Below, in pieces: positions 42,726-52,044 of a stretch of DNA of 64,000 bases. Made by a program: the position numbers and the translations under genes. Numbering within the stretch: position 1 is the stretch's first letter; every line of letters starts with the position of its first letter. The notes under the pieces are model-generated. The model saw only the letters and a list, made by a program, of their open reading frames with translations. It was not told the origin of the DNA and searched no databases. Origin of the DNA: Cyclobacteriaceae bacterium (GTDB taxonomy: Bacteria; Bacteroidota; Bacteroidia; Cytophagales; Cyclobacteriaceae); the NCBI GenBank assembly GCA_016787755.1, contig JAEUUA010000002.1, positions 213,288 to 277,287 of the forward strand. The letters are read 5' to 3'.

Positions 42726-44153
42726 ATGGAACGTATCTCTTATAACAAGACAAAAATTGTAGCCACCGTAGGCCCTGCTTCAAATAATAAAGAAATGCTT
42801 CGTGCCCTCGCTAAAGAGGGTGTAGATGTTTTCCGACTTAATTTTTCGCATGGCTCTCATGAAGACCACTTAAAGGTGATCCATTTTGTTCGTGAGATTA
42901 ACAAAGAGTTAGGAGCTAATATAGCCTTGCTGCAGGATCTGCAAGGTCCTAAAATCAGGGTAAATGAAATGAAGCCGGGGGTTGAAATTGTTGCCGGGCA
43001 AGAATTAATTATAACAACCCGCGAAGTGCTTGGAAACAATGAACTTGTAAGCACTTCTTATGAAGGGTTGCCTAATGATGTGAAGGTGGGTGATATGATT
43101 TTGATTGATGATGGAAAGTTGGAGTTGAAAGTAAAAGAGGTTCGTGACATTGATGTGGTGTGTGCTGTAGTTTATGGAGGCCCTTTGAAATCTCGTAAAG
43201 GAATTAATCTACCGTTTAGTAAAGTTTCTGCCCCTTCCCTCACAGAAAAGGACATGGAAGATTTGTTATTCGGGTTAAAGCATAATGTCGATTGGGTGGC
43301 TTTGTCATTTGTAAGAAAGGAGCAAGATATTATTTCTTTGCGCGCCATTATCGATGAACACAAATCGACCACGCGTATAGTGGCAAAAATTGAAAAACCC
43401 GAAGCACTTGAAAATATTGATGCAATCATTGCAGCCACTGACGCAGTAATGGTTGCCCGCGGTGATCTTGGGGTAGAAATCTGGATGGAAGAAGTACCGA
43501 TGGTACAAAAAATGCTCATTCAAAAATGTAATAAAGCCTCTAAGCCGGTCATTGTGGCTACTCAAATGATGGAGAGCATGATTGAAAATCCACGCCCTAC
43601 TCGGGCTGAAACCAACGATGTTGCCAATGCAGTAATGGATGGGGCGGATGCGTTGATGCTTTCAGCAGAAACTGCTGCGGGAAAATACCCCATTGAGGTG
43701 ATTCGCAGTATGGTGCGCACGATCGGTTCCGTGGAAAAAAATGGGGATATCTTTTATCGCTTTCATGAAGTGGATCCTCAATCAGCCAATTATTTTAACG
43801 ATAGCCTGATTCTTACAGCCTGCAAGTTGGCTAAAGATGTCAATGCAAAAGCCATTGTAGGAATGACCCAGTTGGGGTACAGCGCTACAAAAGCATCCTC
43901 GCATAGGCCCAACGCTAATATTTTTGCCTTTACGAGCAATGAGTCGATAATTAATACGATGAATTTGGTGTGGGCAACGCGGGCCTATCATTATGACAAG
44001 GCTTCTTCAACAGACTCAACGATCGCTGACGTTGAAAGAATCTTAAAACAAGATGGGCATGTGAAAACCGGAGACATCTTTATTATCCTGGCAAGTATGC
44101 CAATACAAGAGCGAGGTCGGTCAAATATGATTAAAGTGCATGTAGTTAGTTAG
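42726..44153 (+). CDS. pyk: Pyruvate kinase
   Basis: The 475-residue enzyme converts phosphoenolpyruvate and ADP to pyruvate and ATP. Motifs include TKIVATVGPASNN, LNFSHGSHEDH, the active-site IVAKIEKPEALENIDAII, VARGDLGVE and PVIVATQMMESM. The barrel, B domain and C-terminal domain are all present. It follows the IPExxxVDY gene. Confidence 0.97.
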   Translation: MERISYNKTKIVATVGPASNNKEMLRALAKEGVDVFRLNFSHGSHEDHLKVIHFVREINKELGANIALLQDLQGPKIRVNEMKPGVEIVAGQELIITTREVLGNNELVSTSYEGLPNDVKVGDMILIDDGKLELKVKEVRDIDVVCAVVYGGPLKSRKGINLPFSKVSAPSLTEKDMEDLLFGLKHNVDWVALSFVRKEQDIISLRAIIDEHKSTTRIVAKIEKPEALENIDAIIAATDAVMVARGDLGVEIWMEEVPMVQKMLIQKCNKASKPVIVATQMMESMIENPRPTRAETNDVANAVMDGADALMLSAETAAGKYPIEVIRSMVRTIGSVEKNGDIFYRFHEVDPQSANYFNDSLILTACKLAKDVNAKAIVGMTQLGYSATKASSHRPNANIFAFTSNESIINTMNLVWATRAYHYDKASSTDSTIADVERILKQDGHVKTGDIFIILASMPIQERGRSNMIKVHVVS

Positions 44154-44168
44154 CAATAGAATGATGGT

Positions 44169-44202
44169 GGATACTTGTACTAGATTCTAGTAACGAGTAT
44201 CC
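44169..44202. repeat. Imperfect palindrome between convergent pyk and NFACT genes
   Basis: GGATACTTGTACTAGA pairs with TCTAGTAACGAGTATCC through 7+6 paired bases and a small bulge. It lacks a T tract. It is either a bidirectional terminator-like hairpin or an interspersed palindromic repeat, and its sequence shows ACT/AGT at near-seven-base steps like other repeats in this window. Confidence 0.5.
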
Positions 44203-44206
44203 AGAA

Positions 44207-45751
44207 TCAAATATCTAACTTCGGCTCCACCATAATCACCTCCTCCTGTTCAACCACTACCATTCCTTTGGGGTCACCTTTGCGCTTGCGTACAAATTTT
44301 TTAGGTGTGACAATTACCGGGCAAAGTGATTCTGTTTTCCGTTTGGAATTATAGGCTGCTAATTGGGCAGCTCGTTGGATCACGTCTTTTGGAAAGTTTT
44401 TACCGGACTGATGCTTGATTAAAACATGCGATCCTGCCACGTCTTTAGCATGAAGCCATAAATCTTCTTTGTAAGAATTCTTTAGAGTCAACTCATCATT
44501 GTGCTCTGCATTTTTCCCCACCCAAATTTTAAACCCTTTGTATTCAAACTCGTGATAGGGAAGAGGTTTACTTTGCTCTTTTTTTGCCTTTGTTTGTGTG
44601 TTACTTTTTCTAAGCGTTTTAAGATCTTCTGTTGATTCGATGACGATCAATTGTTCCTGGAGAGTTTTAATTTCTTGCTGTTTGGTGCGGATAGAATCTG
44701 CTAACTTATTGATTTCTATTTGCTGATTTTTTGCCTTGCGGTAAAAGATTTCAGCATTTTTTTGTGGATTAAGTTCTGGTTTAAGTTTTATCGCTACAGG
44801 CTGACTATCGTAAAAACTGGGGAGAGTAACTTTTTTAGTTCCCGTTTTGATTTCATGCATATAGGCCATAATCAGGTCGGCCCAGATTTGATAATGCTGA
44901 TCATTCATCAGCTCATCTAGCTTTTGCTGATTTTTTGAAATGTAATTGCAACTGGATTTGATCTGATCCTGAATCTGCTTTTGAAGAATTGATTTTTCTG
45001 ATTGAAGTGAATTGTAAACGGAAGCGCTTAAAAAGAACTCGTTAAGTGCAGTCGTAGGCCGCTGAAAGGAGTGGAGTATTTTACTGATTGGTAACAGAGA
45101 AAGTATGACCATACCTTCTTTCTCCACAATGAAAAAGGTGGGGTTCTCCAATTGCTTTCGCAAGCCAATCAGCTCATTCCATTGATCTTCTTGCGAGAGT
45201 TTATCAAAGGTGTGGTTCCGCCAATAATCCCAGAAAAGCTTTCCAAACGTAAAATATAACTGAGGTAGCCTTGTGAGATTTAATCCAAACGATTCTCTAC
45301 CAAAATCAATTTTCCGATCCAAATCATTGGGTGAAATTTCAAGGTCAGCTTGAAGATGATTTCTGAAAATGGCAAGGGCTTTTGATTTATGAAACAGTAT
45401 GATGTTTGATCGGTTGCCGTGCATCTTAAAAATTAATTGATACGATTCTTCTAACCCGATTGAAAAACTTCGTTCATTTTCAAATTGCCTTACACCAGTA
45501 ACCTTCTTCATCAGGATATCAGTGAACAGATCAATGCTGTTCTTTCGGGCCCGATTAAAATTTTCAGGGAAGGATAAACAGCAAAATTGGGGAAGTAAAC
45601 TCGCCTTTACGAAATAGGAACGACTGGTATTATTAAATTCAATAATGAGTTCGTCTTTATTTTGACTAAAACAGGAGACTACTGTAAAGCCCATCAATTC
45701 TTGCTGTAGTTGGGCACTTAACTGACGAAGGAAATAATAATTGTTATGCAC
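44207..45751 (-). CDS. NFACT-type RNA-binding protein (RqcH/Tae2 family)
   Basis: The 514-residue protein has the NFACT-N domain (about 1-200; MHNNYYFLRQLSAQLQQELM), two coiled-coil sections (about 245-300 and 340-385) and an NFACT-R domain (about 395-500) with FKIWVGKNAEHNDELTLKNS, DLWLHAKDVAGSHVLIKHQS and the acidic end. In RqcH the corresponding parts bind the stalled 50S subunit and tRNA-Ala. Those roles are inferred from family membership. It sits three bases upstream of the MBL gene's stop side on the same strand, likely one operon. Confidence 0.88.
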   Translation of the reverse strand: MHNNYYFLRQLSAQLQQELMGFTVVSCFSQNKDELIIEFNNTSRSYFVKASLLPQFCCLSFPENFNRARKNSIDLFTDILMKKVTGVRQFENERSFSIGLEESYQLIFKMHGNRSNIILFHKSKALAIFRNHLQADLEISPNDLDRKIDFGRESFGLNLTRLPQLYFTFGKLFWDYWRNHTFDKLSQEDQWNELIGLRKQLENPTFFIVEKEGMVILSLLPISKILHSFQRPTTALNEFFLSASVYNSLQSEKSILQKQIQDQIKSSCNYISKNQQKLDELMNDQHYQIWADLIMAYMHEIKTGTKKVTLPSFYDSQPVAIKLKPELNPQKNAEIFYRKAKNQQIEINKLADSIRTKQQEIKTLQEQLIVIESTEDLKTLRKSNTQTKAKKEQSKPLPYHEFEYKGFKIWVGKNAEHNDELTLKNSYKEDLWLHAKDVAGSHVLIKHQSGKNFPKDVIQRAAQLAAYNSKRKTESLCPVIVTPKKFVRKRKGDPKGMVVVEQEEVIMVEPKLDI

Positions 45752-45753
45752 GC

Positions 45754-46515
45754 TCAGAGTTCGATGGTCAAACCATCGTAAGCCAAAGCTACTGAAACGG
45801 GAAGTTCTTTTTCTATAGACTTATGAGTACCTAGCTTATGACTGATGTGAATAAAGTATGTCTGCCCAGCTCCAACTTTTGATGCGATCTCAAGCGCTTC
45901 ACTTAGATTAAAGTGCGAAAGATGTTTTTCGCGTTGCAGTGCATTCAGAACGAGTACTTTGGTTCCTCTTAGTTTCTCAAAAGTGCTTTCAGGAATATGG
46001 TTGGCATCGGTGATGTAACTGAAATCTTCAATGCGAAATCCCATCACAGGAAGGTTATAATGAAGTACAGGCAATGGATTAATTGTGACGTGATTAATTG
46101 TAAAAGCCTGATCACCAATTTCTATCAAATCAAGTTGGGGAATTCCGGGGTATTTGTGTTCATCGAAAGCATAATGGAATTCAGCCTGCAATTGTTTGTG
46201 AACTGCTCTGGTTCCATATACAGGCATATCTTTTTGTTGTAAATAGTTGTATGCCCGCACATCATCAAGGCCTGCAATATGATCCTTGTGTTGATGTGTT
46301 ACTAAGACGGCATCTAATTTTTGAATTCGCTCCCGCAACATTTGTTGACGAAAATCAGGACCGGTATCAATAACCAAACTGGTTTCATTAATAAGCAGGT
46401 GGACAGAAGAGCGCAACCGTTTATCGCGGTAATCGAGCGACTGACAAACCTGGCAATCACAACCGATCACCGGCACGCCTTGAGATGTTCCGGTACCAAG
46501 AAATGTGACTTTCAA
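45754..46515 (-). CDS. PhnP-like metallo-beta-lactamase fold hydrolase
   Basis: The 253-residue enzyme begins KVTFLGTGTSQGVPVIGCDC and has the metal-binding HQHKDHIAGLDD, a further His in VLHYNLPVMGF and HISHKLGTHKSI. The CDCQVC cysteines at the N terminus fit the PhnP/YcbX-type subgroup, whose members cleave cyclic phosphodiesters. The exact substrate is unknown. It is followed by the NFACT gene with a two-base gap. Confidence 0.9.
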   Translation of the reverse strand: MKVTFLGTGTSQGVPVIGCDCQVCQSLDYRDKRLRSSVHLLINETSLVIDTGPDFRQQMLRERIQKLDAVLVTHQHKDHIAGLDDVRAYNYLQQKDMPVYGTRAVHKQLQAEFHYAFDEHKYPGIPQLDLIEIGDQAFTINHVTINPLPVLHYNLPVMGFRIEDFSYITDANHIPESTFEKLRGTKVLVLNALQREKHLSHFNLSEALEIASKVGAGQTYFIHISHKLGTHKSIEKELPVSVALAYDGLTIEL

Positions 46516-46537
46516 ATCGCAAAGATTTTATCAGAAA

Positions 46538-46810
46538 TCAACTTTTTACTTCGGCTTGACTTAATTCTTCGTAAAGTTTCAGGCTTTTTTCTGTGAAGCG
46601 GGTTGTATCGAGTTCCAAGCCCTTCAAGATATCGAAAAGTGCGTTTATTTTTCCTTCGGTGGTAAAGAACTTATTGATAATCATGATCTTCTGCTCTTTC
46701 AAAAGACAATACCCTGATTTGAAATTACCTTTTTCGTACCTCAAGATATAATCTGATTCGGCAATTAAATCTTCCAGCTTCGTAAGGAATTGATTGGTAT
46801 ACTTAATCAT
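46538..46810 (-). CDS. Conserved Bacteroidota small protein, unknown function
   Basis: The 90-residue protein reads YTNQFLTKLEDLIAESDYIL, then RYEKGNFKSGYCLLKEQKIM and a helical end with FTTEGKINALFDILKGLELD. It resembles a conserved hypothetical of Bacteroidota. It has no membrane segment or signal. It lies 22 bases upstream of the MBL hydrolase on the same strand, so it probably heads that operon. Confidence 0.8.
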   Translation of the reverse strand: MIKYTNQFLTKLEDLIAESDYILRYEKGNFKSGYCLLKEQKIMIINKFFTTEGKINALFDILKGLELDTTRFTEKSLKLYEELSQAEVKS

Positions 46811-46866
46811 TCGTAGTGGCGAATTTTAAGGGGGCAAGATAGGGATTTTGGCTCATAGTAAATAGT

Positions 46867-46909
46867 CTTTAGTCTATGACTCCATAGTCAGCAGCGGACT
46901 GTGGACTAA
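46867..46909. repeat. Heptad-periodic GACT repeat upstream of miaA
   Basis: GACT occurs at 46877, 46898 and 46905 (steps of 21 and 7), with an AGTC between and the palindrome TGACT-N4-AGTCA (46876-46889). It shares GGACTGT with the repeat inside the deacetylase gene. Confidence 0.45.
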
Positions 46910-46914
46910 ATAAT

Positions 46915-46922
46915 TAATTTTG
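46915..46922 (+). promoter_or_regulatory. TAnnTTTG promoter box abutting miaA
   Basis: TAATTTTG ends 4 bases before the GTG of miaA, so the predicted transcript starts at or next to the start codon. This would give a leaderless or near-leaderless mRNA. No convincing -33 TTTG is visible. Confidence 0.4.
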
Positions 46923-46926
46923 CAAA

Positions 46927-47826
46927 GTGCATTCAAAGAAGCTTATCGTAATCATTGGTCCTACCGCGGTTGGTAAAACGGCTGTATCCATTCAGTTAGC
47001 AACTTATTTTAAAACAGAAATTATCTCAGCAGACTCACGGCAGATCTATAAAGAGTTGGAGATAGGTACTGCCAAGCCCTCACCTGAGGAACTTGCCATG
47101 GTGAAACATCATTTTATTAATACCCATTCTATTGAACAGGACTACGATGCCGGAGGTTATGAACGAGATGCAATATCGCTCCTAGATAAACTCTTTAAAA
47201 AGCATGATTCGCTGGTTTTATGTGGAGGTTCAGGATTGTATGTAAAAGCTGTACTAGAAGGTTTTGATGAAATGCCAGAAATTCCAGAAGGTACCCGGGA
47301 ACGCATTATGGAAGGGTATCAAAAAAAAGGACTGGAATGGTTACAGGAAAAAGTGAAGGAAGCCGATCCGGAGTATTTCGAACTCGTGGATCAAAAAAAC
47401 CCACACCGACTAATGCGCGCACTCGAAATTCATATAGCGGGTAGCAAACCGCTAGGCGAATTAAGAAATCAAAAGAAAGTGACCCGTCCCTTTAGTGTGA
47501 TCAAAATTGGGTTGGAACTTGAGCGTGAAGAACTTTATCAACGCATTGACTCCCGAATGGATGCTATGATTGCAGCCGGACTTTTTGAAGAGGCCGAACA
47601 ACTTTATCCAAAAAGAAATTTGAATGCCTTGCAAACCGTGGGTTATCGCGAGATCTTTGATTTTATGGATAATCAGTTTGATAAGGAAGAAGCCATTCGA
47701 CTGTTGAAAAGGAACTCAAGGCGCTATGCAAAACGGCAACTTACCTGGTATAAGCGCGATCCGGAAATTAACTGGTTCAGACCTGAACGATTGGATGAGA
47801 TAATGAGATTAATTGAAAATGGATAA
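46927..47826 (+). CDS. miaA: tRNA dimethylallyltransferase
   Basis: The 299-residue enzyme modifies A37 of UNN-reading tRNAs. Motifs are the P-loop GPTAVGKT (11-18), ISADSRQIYKELEIGTAKPS, CGGSGLYVKAVLEG and RLMRALEIHIAGSKPLGEL. The start is GTG 46927; no earlier in-frame start exists that gives a better N terminus. It precedes the glycosyltransferase cluster. Confidence 0.95.
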   Translation: MHSKKLIVIIGPTAVGKTAVSIQLATYFKTEIISADSRQIYKELEIGTAKPSPEELAMVKHHFINTHSIEQDYDAGGYERDAISLLDKLFKKHDSLVLCGGSGLYVKAVLEGFDEMPEIPEGTRERIMEGYQKKGLEWLQEKVKEADPEYFELVDQKNPHRLMRALEIHIAGSKPLGELRNQKKVTRPFSVIKIGLELEREELYQRIDSRMDAMIAAGLFEEAEQLYPKRNLNALQTVGYREIFDFMDNQFDKEEAIRLLKRNSRRYAKRQLTWYKRDPEINWFRPERLDEIMRLIENG

Positions 47827-47907
47827 TTTCACACACATGGTCATTTGGATACATGCACACTACATAATTGTAAATTGTTCATTTTCAGGTGGCAATTTAA
47901 TCAACCG

Positions 47908-49218
47908 ATGACTACCAAAAAGGTTTTGATCATTACTTACTATTGGCCTCCGAGCGGTGGCGTTGCCGTTCAGCGCGTGTTAAAATTTTGTAAGTATCTC
48001 CGTGATTTTGGATGGGAACCAGTTATCTACACAGTATCGAATGGAGAATTTCCGGAAATTGATAATTCTTTGATCTCAGAAATTCCTCCAGGGATGGAAA
48101 TTGTTAAAACAAGAATTTGGGAGCCTTACTCCATCTATAAATTATTTACGGGGAAGAAGAGCAAGGCAGCAATTCATCGAAGTACAATGAGAACGGGTAA
48201 TAAAGTTTCGATGGCAGAAACAATCTCTGTATGGATAAGAGGAAATCTGTTCATTCCCGACACAAGGTGTTTTTGGATTAGGCCATCAATTTCTTTCTTG
48301 AATAAGAAGCTTGAGAATGAAAAATTTGATGCCATCATTTCAACGGGCCCACCTCATTCAAATCATTTAATCGCACGTAAACTTTCAAAAAAAAAAGAAA
48401 TACCCTGGTTAGCTGATTTTCGGGATCCATGGACAACAATGGATTACTATCAAGACATGAGGCTAACTCGTTGGGCCGACAATCGACATCATGCGTTAGA
48501 ACTGAATGTACTGAAATCGGCCTCAGTAACGGTCGTGGTTGGCCGCCAGATGAAACAGGAGTTTGATCAAAAAGGAGCCAGGCGAGTAGAAATTATTACC
48601 AATGGTTTTGATGAATCAGATTTCGAAGTTTCTCCAAACGTTACGTTAGATTCCGAATTTTCAATTGTTCATGTTGGGTCTTTTTTGAAACGTAGAAATC
48701 CTGAAATGCTTTGGAAAGCAATTGCACGGCTAAAAAAAGAAAATCACCCAATTGTTCATCACCTTAAAATAAAATTAATTGGCAGAGTTGAGCAAACGAT
48801 TCTGGATTCGATAGTGCGTAATGGATTGACTGAATTTCTTATTCAGATTCCGTTTGTGCCTCATAACGAGGTTGGGAAGTATTTACAATCTGCTCACGTA
48901 TTATTACTTCCAATTGATAATTTCGAAGGATCCAAGTGGGTTCTTACGGGAAAACTTTTCGAATACCTTGCTTCGCGGAGGCCTGTACTATGTATTGGCC
49001 CTACCGATGGAGATGCCGCGAAACTGTTGGCAGAGACAGGAGTTGGCGAAACTTTTGGATTTGAGGATAAACAGGGAATAATTGATTTTTTAGTACGCCA
49101 TTACAATACCTTCTTATCAGGAAAAAGGGAAGTGCCCGATGAAGGGAAAATTAAGAACTATTCCAGACGCGAACTTACCCGCCAACTATCAAAATTATTA
49201 GACGAGATTTCTGCATGA
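47908..49218 (+). CDS. Glycosyltransferase, GT4-like
   Basis: The 436-residue protein (from ATG 47908; 21 upstream codons look non-native) starts TTKKVLIITYYWPPSGGVAV, the donor-site loop of GT-B enzymes. It has a C-terminal Rossmann domain with FSIVHVGSFLKRRNPEMLWK, the sugar-nucleotide contact region FEGSKWVLTGKLFEYLASRR and a UDP/GDP-type ending. It should transfer a hexose or aminosugar in polysaccharide assembly. Its stop overlaps wecB by four bases. Confidence 0.85.
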   Translation: MTTKKVLIITYYWPPSGGVAVQRVLKFCKYLRDFGWEPVIYTVSNGEFPEIDNSLISEIPPGMEIVKTRIWEPYSIYKLFTGKKSKAAIHRSTMRTGNKVSMAETISVWIRGNLFIPDTRCFWIRPSISFLNKKLENEKFDAIISTGPPHSNHLIARKLSKKKEIPWLADFRDPWTTMDYYQDMRLTRWADNRHHALELNVLKSASVTVVVGRQMKQEFDQKGARRVEIITNGFDESDFEVSPNVTLDSEFSIVHVGSFLKRRNPEMLWKAIARLKKENHPIVHHLKIKLIGRVEQTILDSIVRNGLTEFLIQIPFVPHNEVGKYLQSAHVLLLPIDNFEGSKWVLTGKLFEYLASRRPVLCIGPTDGDAAKLLAETGVGETFGFEDKQGIIDFLVRHYNTFLSGKREVPDEGKIKNYSRRELTRQLSKLLDEISA

Positions 49219-50363
49219 TAAAAATTATCACGGTTATAGGGGCAAGGCCACAAATTATTAAGGCATCAGCTATTAGTCGAGCCATTAGAAATAAGTATGG
49301 ATCACAAATTAGTGAGATAATTATCCATACTGGCCAGCATTATGATGAGTCAATGTCGAAAGTTTTTTTTGACGAACTACAACTCCCGAAAGAGGACTAC
49401 AACCTTCAGGTGGGCTCGGCATCGCACGGGGTGCAAACAGCTCAGATGATGATCAAGTTGGAGGAGATATTTATCAACGAAATGCCACGAGCCATTTTAT
49501 TATATGGCGACACGAATTCCACCTTGGCAGCTGCCGTTACTGCGGCAAAACTGCATATTCCAATTATTCATGTTGAAGGCGGTGTACGGTCGTTTAATAA
49601 AAAATTTCCCGAGGAAATAAACAGATTGATATGCGATCATCTTTCGACTTTAATTTTTGTGCCAACCCTTTCGGGGATTGAGAATATGCGTAACGAAGGA
49701 TTTAAAATTGATACGAATTTACAAGTAACGTCAGATGCCCCAGGGGTGTACCATTGTGGAGATATCATGTTTGATAATTCATTGTTCTTTGGGGAAGCAG
49801 CAGAAAGAAAAATACTATGGCTTAATAATCTGAATGTGAAAGAGAACGAATTTGCCTTGATTACCATGCATCGCCCCAGTAATGTGGATGATTCAAAGGT
49901 GTTGGAAGAACTTTTGAAAACTTTTGTAAGAATTTCAGATGAGCAAAATCTTGATTTTGTTTTCCCGGTTCATCCAAGGACGTTAAAAATAATTGACACT
50001 AAGATCAGTTTGCAAACCCGAACGGCATTATTGAAAAGTAAAATAAGAGTAATACCTCCCGTGTCGTTTGTTGAAATGACTCTGCTGGAAAAGAAAGCCA
50101 GCATTATCTTTACAGATTCCGGGGGTGTGCAGAAGGAAGCCTATTACTTTAAGAAGCCATGTGTCATCTTATTAGAGGAAACCCCCTGGCAAGAGCTAGT
50201 AGAAAGTGGAAGTGCTTTGCTTGTTGGAGCTGATCCTGAAAAGATAATGAATGGTTATTCTTTTTTATCGGGAAAAAAGGATCTTGTGTTTCCTCCACTA
50301 TTTGGAGATGGAAAGGCATCAGAGTTTATTTGTGAGAAAATAATTGAGACAATGAGGACTTAG
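49215..50363 (+). CDS. wecB: UDP-N-acetylglucosamine 2-epimerase
   Basis: The 382-residue enzyme has ITVIGARPQIIKASAISRAI, IHTGQHYDESMSKVFFDELQ, HVEGGVRSFNKKFPEEINR, VFPVHPRTLKI and IIFTDSGGVQKEAYYFKKPC, the standard WecB motifs. It converts UDP-GlcNAc to UDP-ManNAc for cell-surface glycans. It is one of two copies in the window (see 55328) and overlaps the preceding glycosyltransferase; its stop overlaps the LpxD-like gene's stop (convergent). Confidence 0.95.
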   Translation: MIKIITVIGARPQIIKASAISRAIRNKYGSQISEIIIHTGQHYDESMSKVFFDELQLPKEDYNLQVGSASHGVQTAQMMIKLEEIFINEMPRAILLYGDTNSTLAAAVTAAKLHIPIIHVEGGVRSFNKKFPEEINRLICDHLSTLIFVPTLSGIENMRNEGFKIDTNLQVTSDAPGVYHCGDIMFDNSLFFGEAAERKILWLNNLNVKENEFALITMHRPSNVDDSKVLEELLKTFVRISDEQNLDFVFPVHPRTLKIIDTKISLQTRTALLKSKIRVIPPVSFVEMTLLEKKASIIFTDSGGVQKEAYYFKKPCVILLEETPWQELVESGSALLVGADPEKIMNGYSFLSGKKDLVFPPLFGDGKASEFICEKIIETMRT

Positions 50364-51310
50364 TTTAGCTTCTTTTTTAGGTCCGACCATCTTTTATGTT
50401 CTTCTAATGTAACGGCTGGATTGCCAATGTAGGTTTGATTTTCTGCTGTATCTTTTAATACGGTGGCTCCAATTCCCGTAAACGTGTTAGGTGCAATGTT
50501 AAGTTTGTTTTTTATGGAAACGGAAGGGGCTATCCATGAATTCTCCCCAATTCGTGTACTACCCGCAATCATGGCATTGGCGATAACTAAAGCATTTCTT
50601 TCAATCACAACTCCATGCGCAATATGAACCAGGTTATCAATTTTTACATTTTCAAAAATCTCAGTATTGTCGAGCACGCCACGATCAATGCAGGTATTGT
50701 TATGGATTTCTACCCCGTCATGAATAACCACATTTCCGAGGTGTTCCAATAATTCGTATTGTCCATGTTCATCTTTTTCGTACCCGAAACCATAGTTGCC
50801 GATTGTATTGTTGCAGCCGATAATTACGTTTTTTCCAATTCGGGTGCCTGCCAATATGCAGGTATTATGCATAATCACAGTATGATCATCGATAAAACAA
50901 TTTTCTTCAATAACAACGCCATGCCCTATGTAGCAACCTATACCAAGGTGACTGGATGGATGTATGCTAGCAGATTTTTCAACTCCTTCTGGTTTCTTAG
51001 CGGAGGAAAAAAAATGTTTAATAATTTTGAAGAAGCTGGATCTGGGATTTGAGACTACTAAGAAATTACAGTTTGCAGACCTGAGTTTGTCAAAGGCTAG
51101 TGGGGTTAATACCAAAAGCCCAAGGGTTAACTCTTTCGGATTAATAGTATTAATATTCTTATCATTCATCCAACTTACTTTAGTAAGACATGGATTGGCT
51201 TTGGCATTTTGCAAGGAAATTGCTCCGTCTATTTTTTGTGAAATTTCAGTTATCACAAATTCCCCATCAGGGAATTGAGCTTTGATATCAACTAAGTTTA
51301 TGGTCTTCAT
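50360..51310 (-). CDS. LpxD-like hexapeptide acyltransferase
   Basis: The 316-residue protein has an N-terminal domain (about 1-105) and a left-handed beta-helix made of hexapeptide repeats (SSHLGIGCYIGHGVVIEENC, NVIIGCNNTIGNYGFGYEKD, NVKIDNLVHIAHGVVIERNA). The conserved LpxD His is in LVHIAHGV. LpxD adds a 3-hydroxyacyl group in lipid A synthesis. This location inside a polysaccharide cluster suggests an N-acyltransferase for an aminosugar instead; a second LpxD would be expected elsewhere. The two-gene minus run continues with the PIG-L gene 11 bases upstream. Confidence 0.8.
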   Translation of the reverse strand: MKTINLVDIKAQFPDGEFVITEISQKIDGAISLQNAKANPCLTKVSWMNDKNINTINPKELTLGLLVLTPLAFDKLRSANCNFLVVSNPRSSFFKIIKHFFSSAKKPEGVEKSASIHPSSHLGIGCYIGHGVVIEENCFIDDHTVIMHNTCILAGTRIGKNVIIGCNNTIGNYGFGYEKDEHGQYELLEHLGNVVIHDGVEIHNNTCIDRGVLDNTEIFENVKIDNLVHIAHGVVIERNALVIANAMIAGSTRIGENSWIAPSVSIKNKLNIAPNTFTGIGATVLKDTAENQTYIGNPAVTLEEHKRWSDLKKKLN

Positions 51311-51321
51311 AAGCTAAAGAA

Positions 51322-51948
51322 TTAGATAACCCAGCGGATTACTTCAAAAGCCTCTGCAAAATTTGTGTTGATTTGCACCCCACGTGTTGTTGCCAAAGAC
51401 TTGATAAAATTTGCGTTTAGGTAGGATCTGTGCTTTTGGGAGTCGTAGGCATGCAAAGCTTCAATTTTCTTTTCGATGTGTTTGCTGTCTAGTCTGATAA
51501 ACCCGGCAGTGTTGAAGGTGAGATTATTCCACGGAAGCTCATATGCAAGGATGGAGGTGTTTTTAAAGGCTCGCAGGCCTTCTTCTGAAATAACCTGATG
51601 ATCCTGGTGAATGTCGTGTAGGGTTGGTATAAATACTATATCGGGTTCTATCTTCGATTTGATTTTGATTAATTCTTCTAAAATGTCCTGCCGGAATTCT
51701 TTAAACCGCCTGACATCAAAATCATAAAGAATAAGATGCTCGGGTTTGATGCCCAGTATTTTTGTGGCAACCTTCACTTCCTTTTCCAAGGTGTTGGGAG
51801 GCAGGTGGGGAGGGAGTGATTTCGTGCAAATGGAGAAAGCAACATAGTGTACTTCAGCACCTTCCTCTAAAAATTTTACAATGCTACCCCCGCACCCTAA
51901 TTCGCCATCGTCAGTGTGGGGAGCAAGAACCAAGACCTGTTTTTTCAT
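51322..51948 (-). CDS. PIG-L family deacetylase
   Basis: The 208-residue protein has VLAPHTDDGELGCGGSI, the PIG-L zinc motif (usually AHPDDE), LYDFDVRRFKEFR and HDIHQDHQVISEE with the second His-Asp-His set. It removes N-acetyl groups from aminosugars such as GlcNAc intermediates. It precedes the LpxD-like gene, and the pair would deacetylate and then re-acylate a sugar nitrogen. Confidence 0.88.
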   Translation of the reverse strand: MKKQVLVLAPHTDDGELGCGGSIVKFLEEGAEVHYVAFSICTKSLPPHLPPNTLEKEVKVATKILGIKPEHLILYDFDVRRFKEFRQDILEELIKIKSKIEPDIVFIPTLHDIHQDHQVISEEGLRAFKNTSILAYELPWNNLTFNTAGFIRLDSKHIEKKIEALHAYDSQKHRSYLNANFIKSLATTRGVQINTNFAEAFEVIRWVI

Positions 51949-52044
51949 TCTCGTTCGTTAGGGTTCAAAATTAAGATTTTTAAACACACAATGTAATTTT
52001 ATATTAACCCGAGTGCCTAAGCGACTTTGTGGTTAAGACGAATC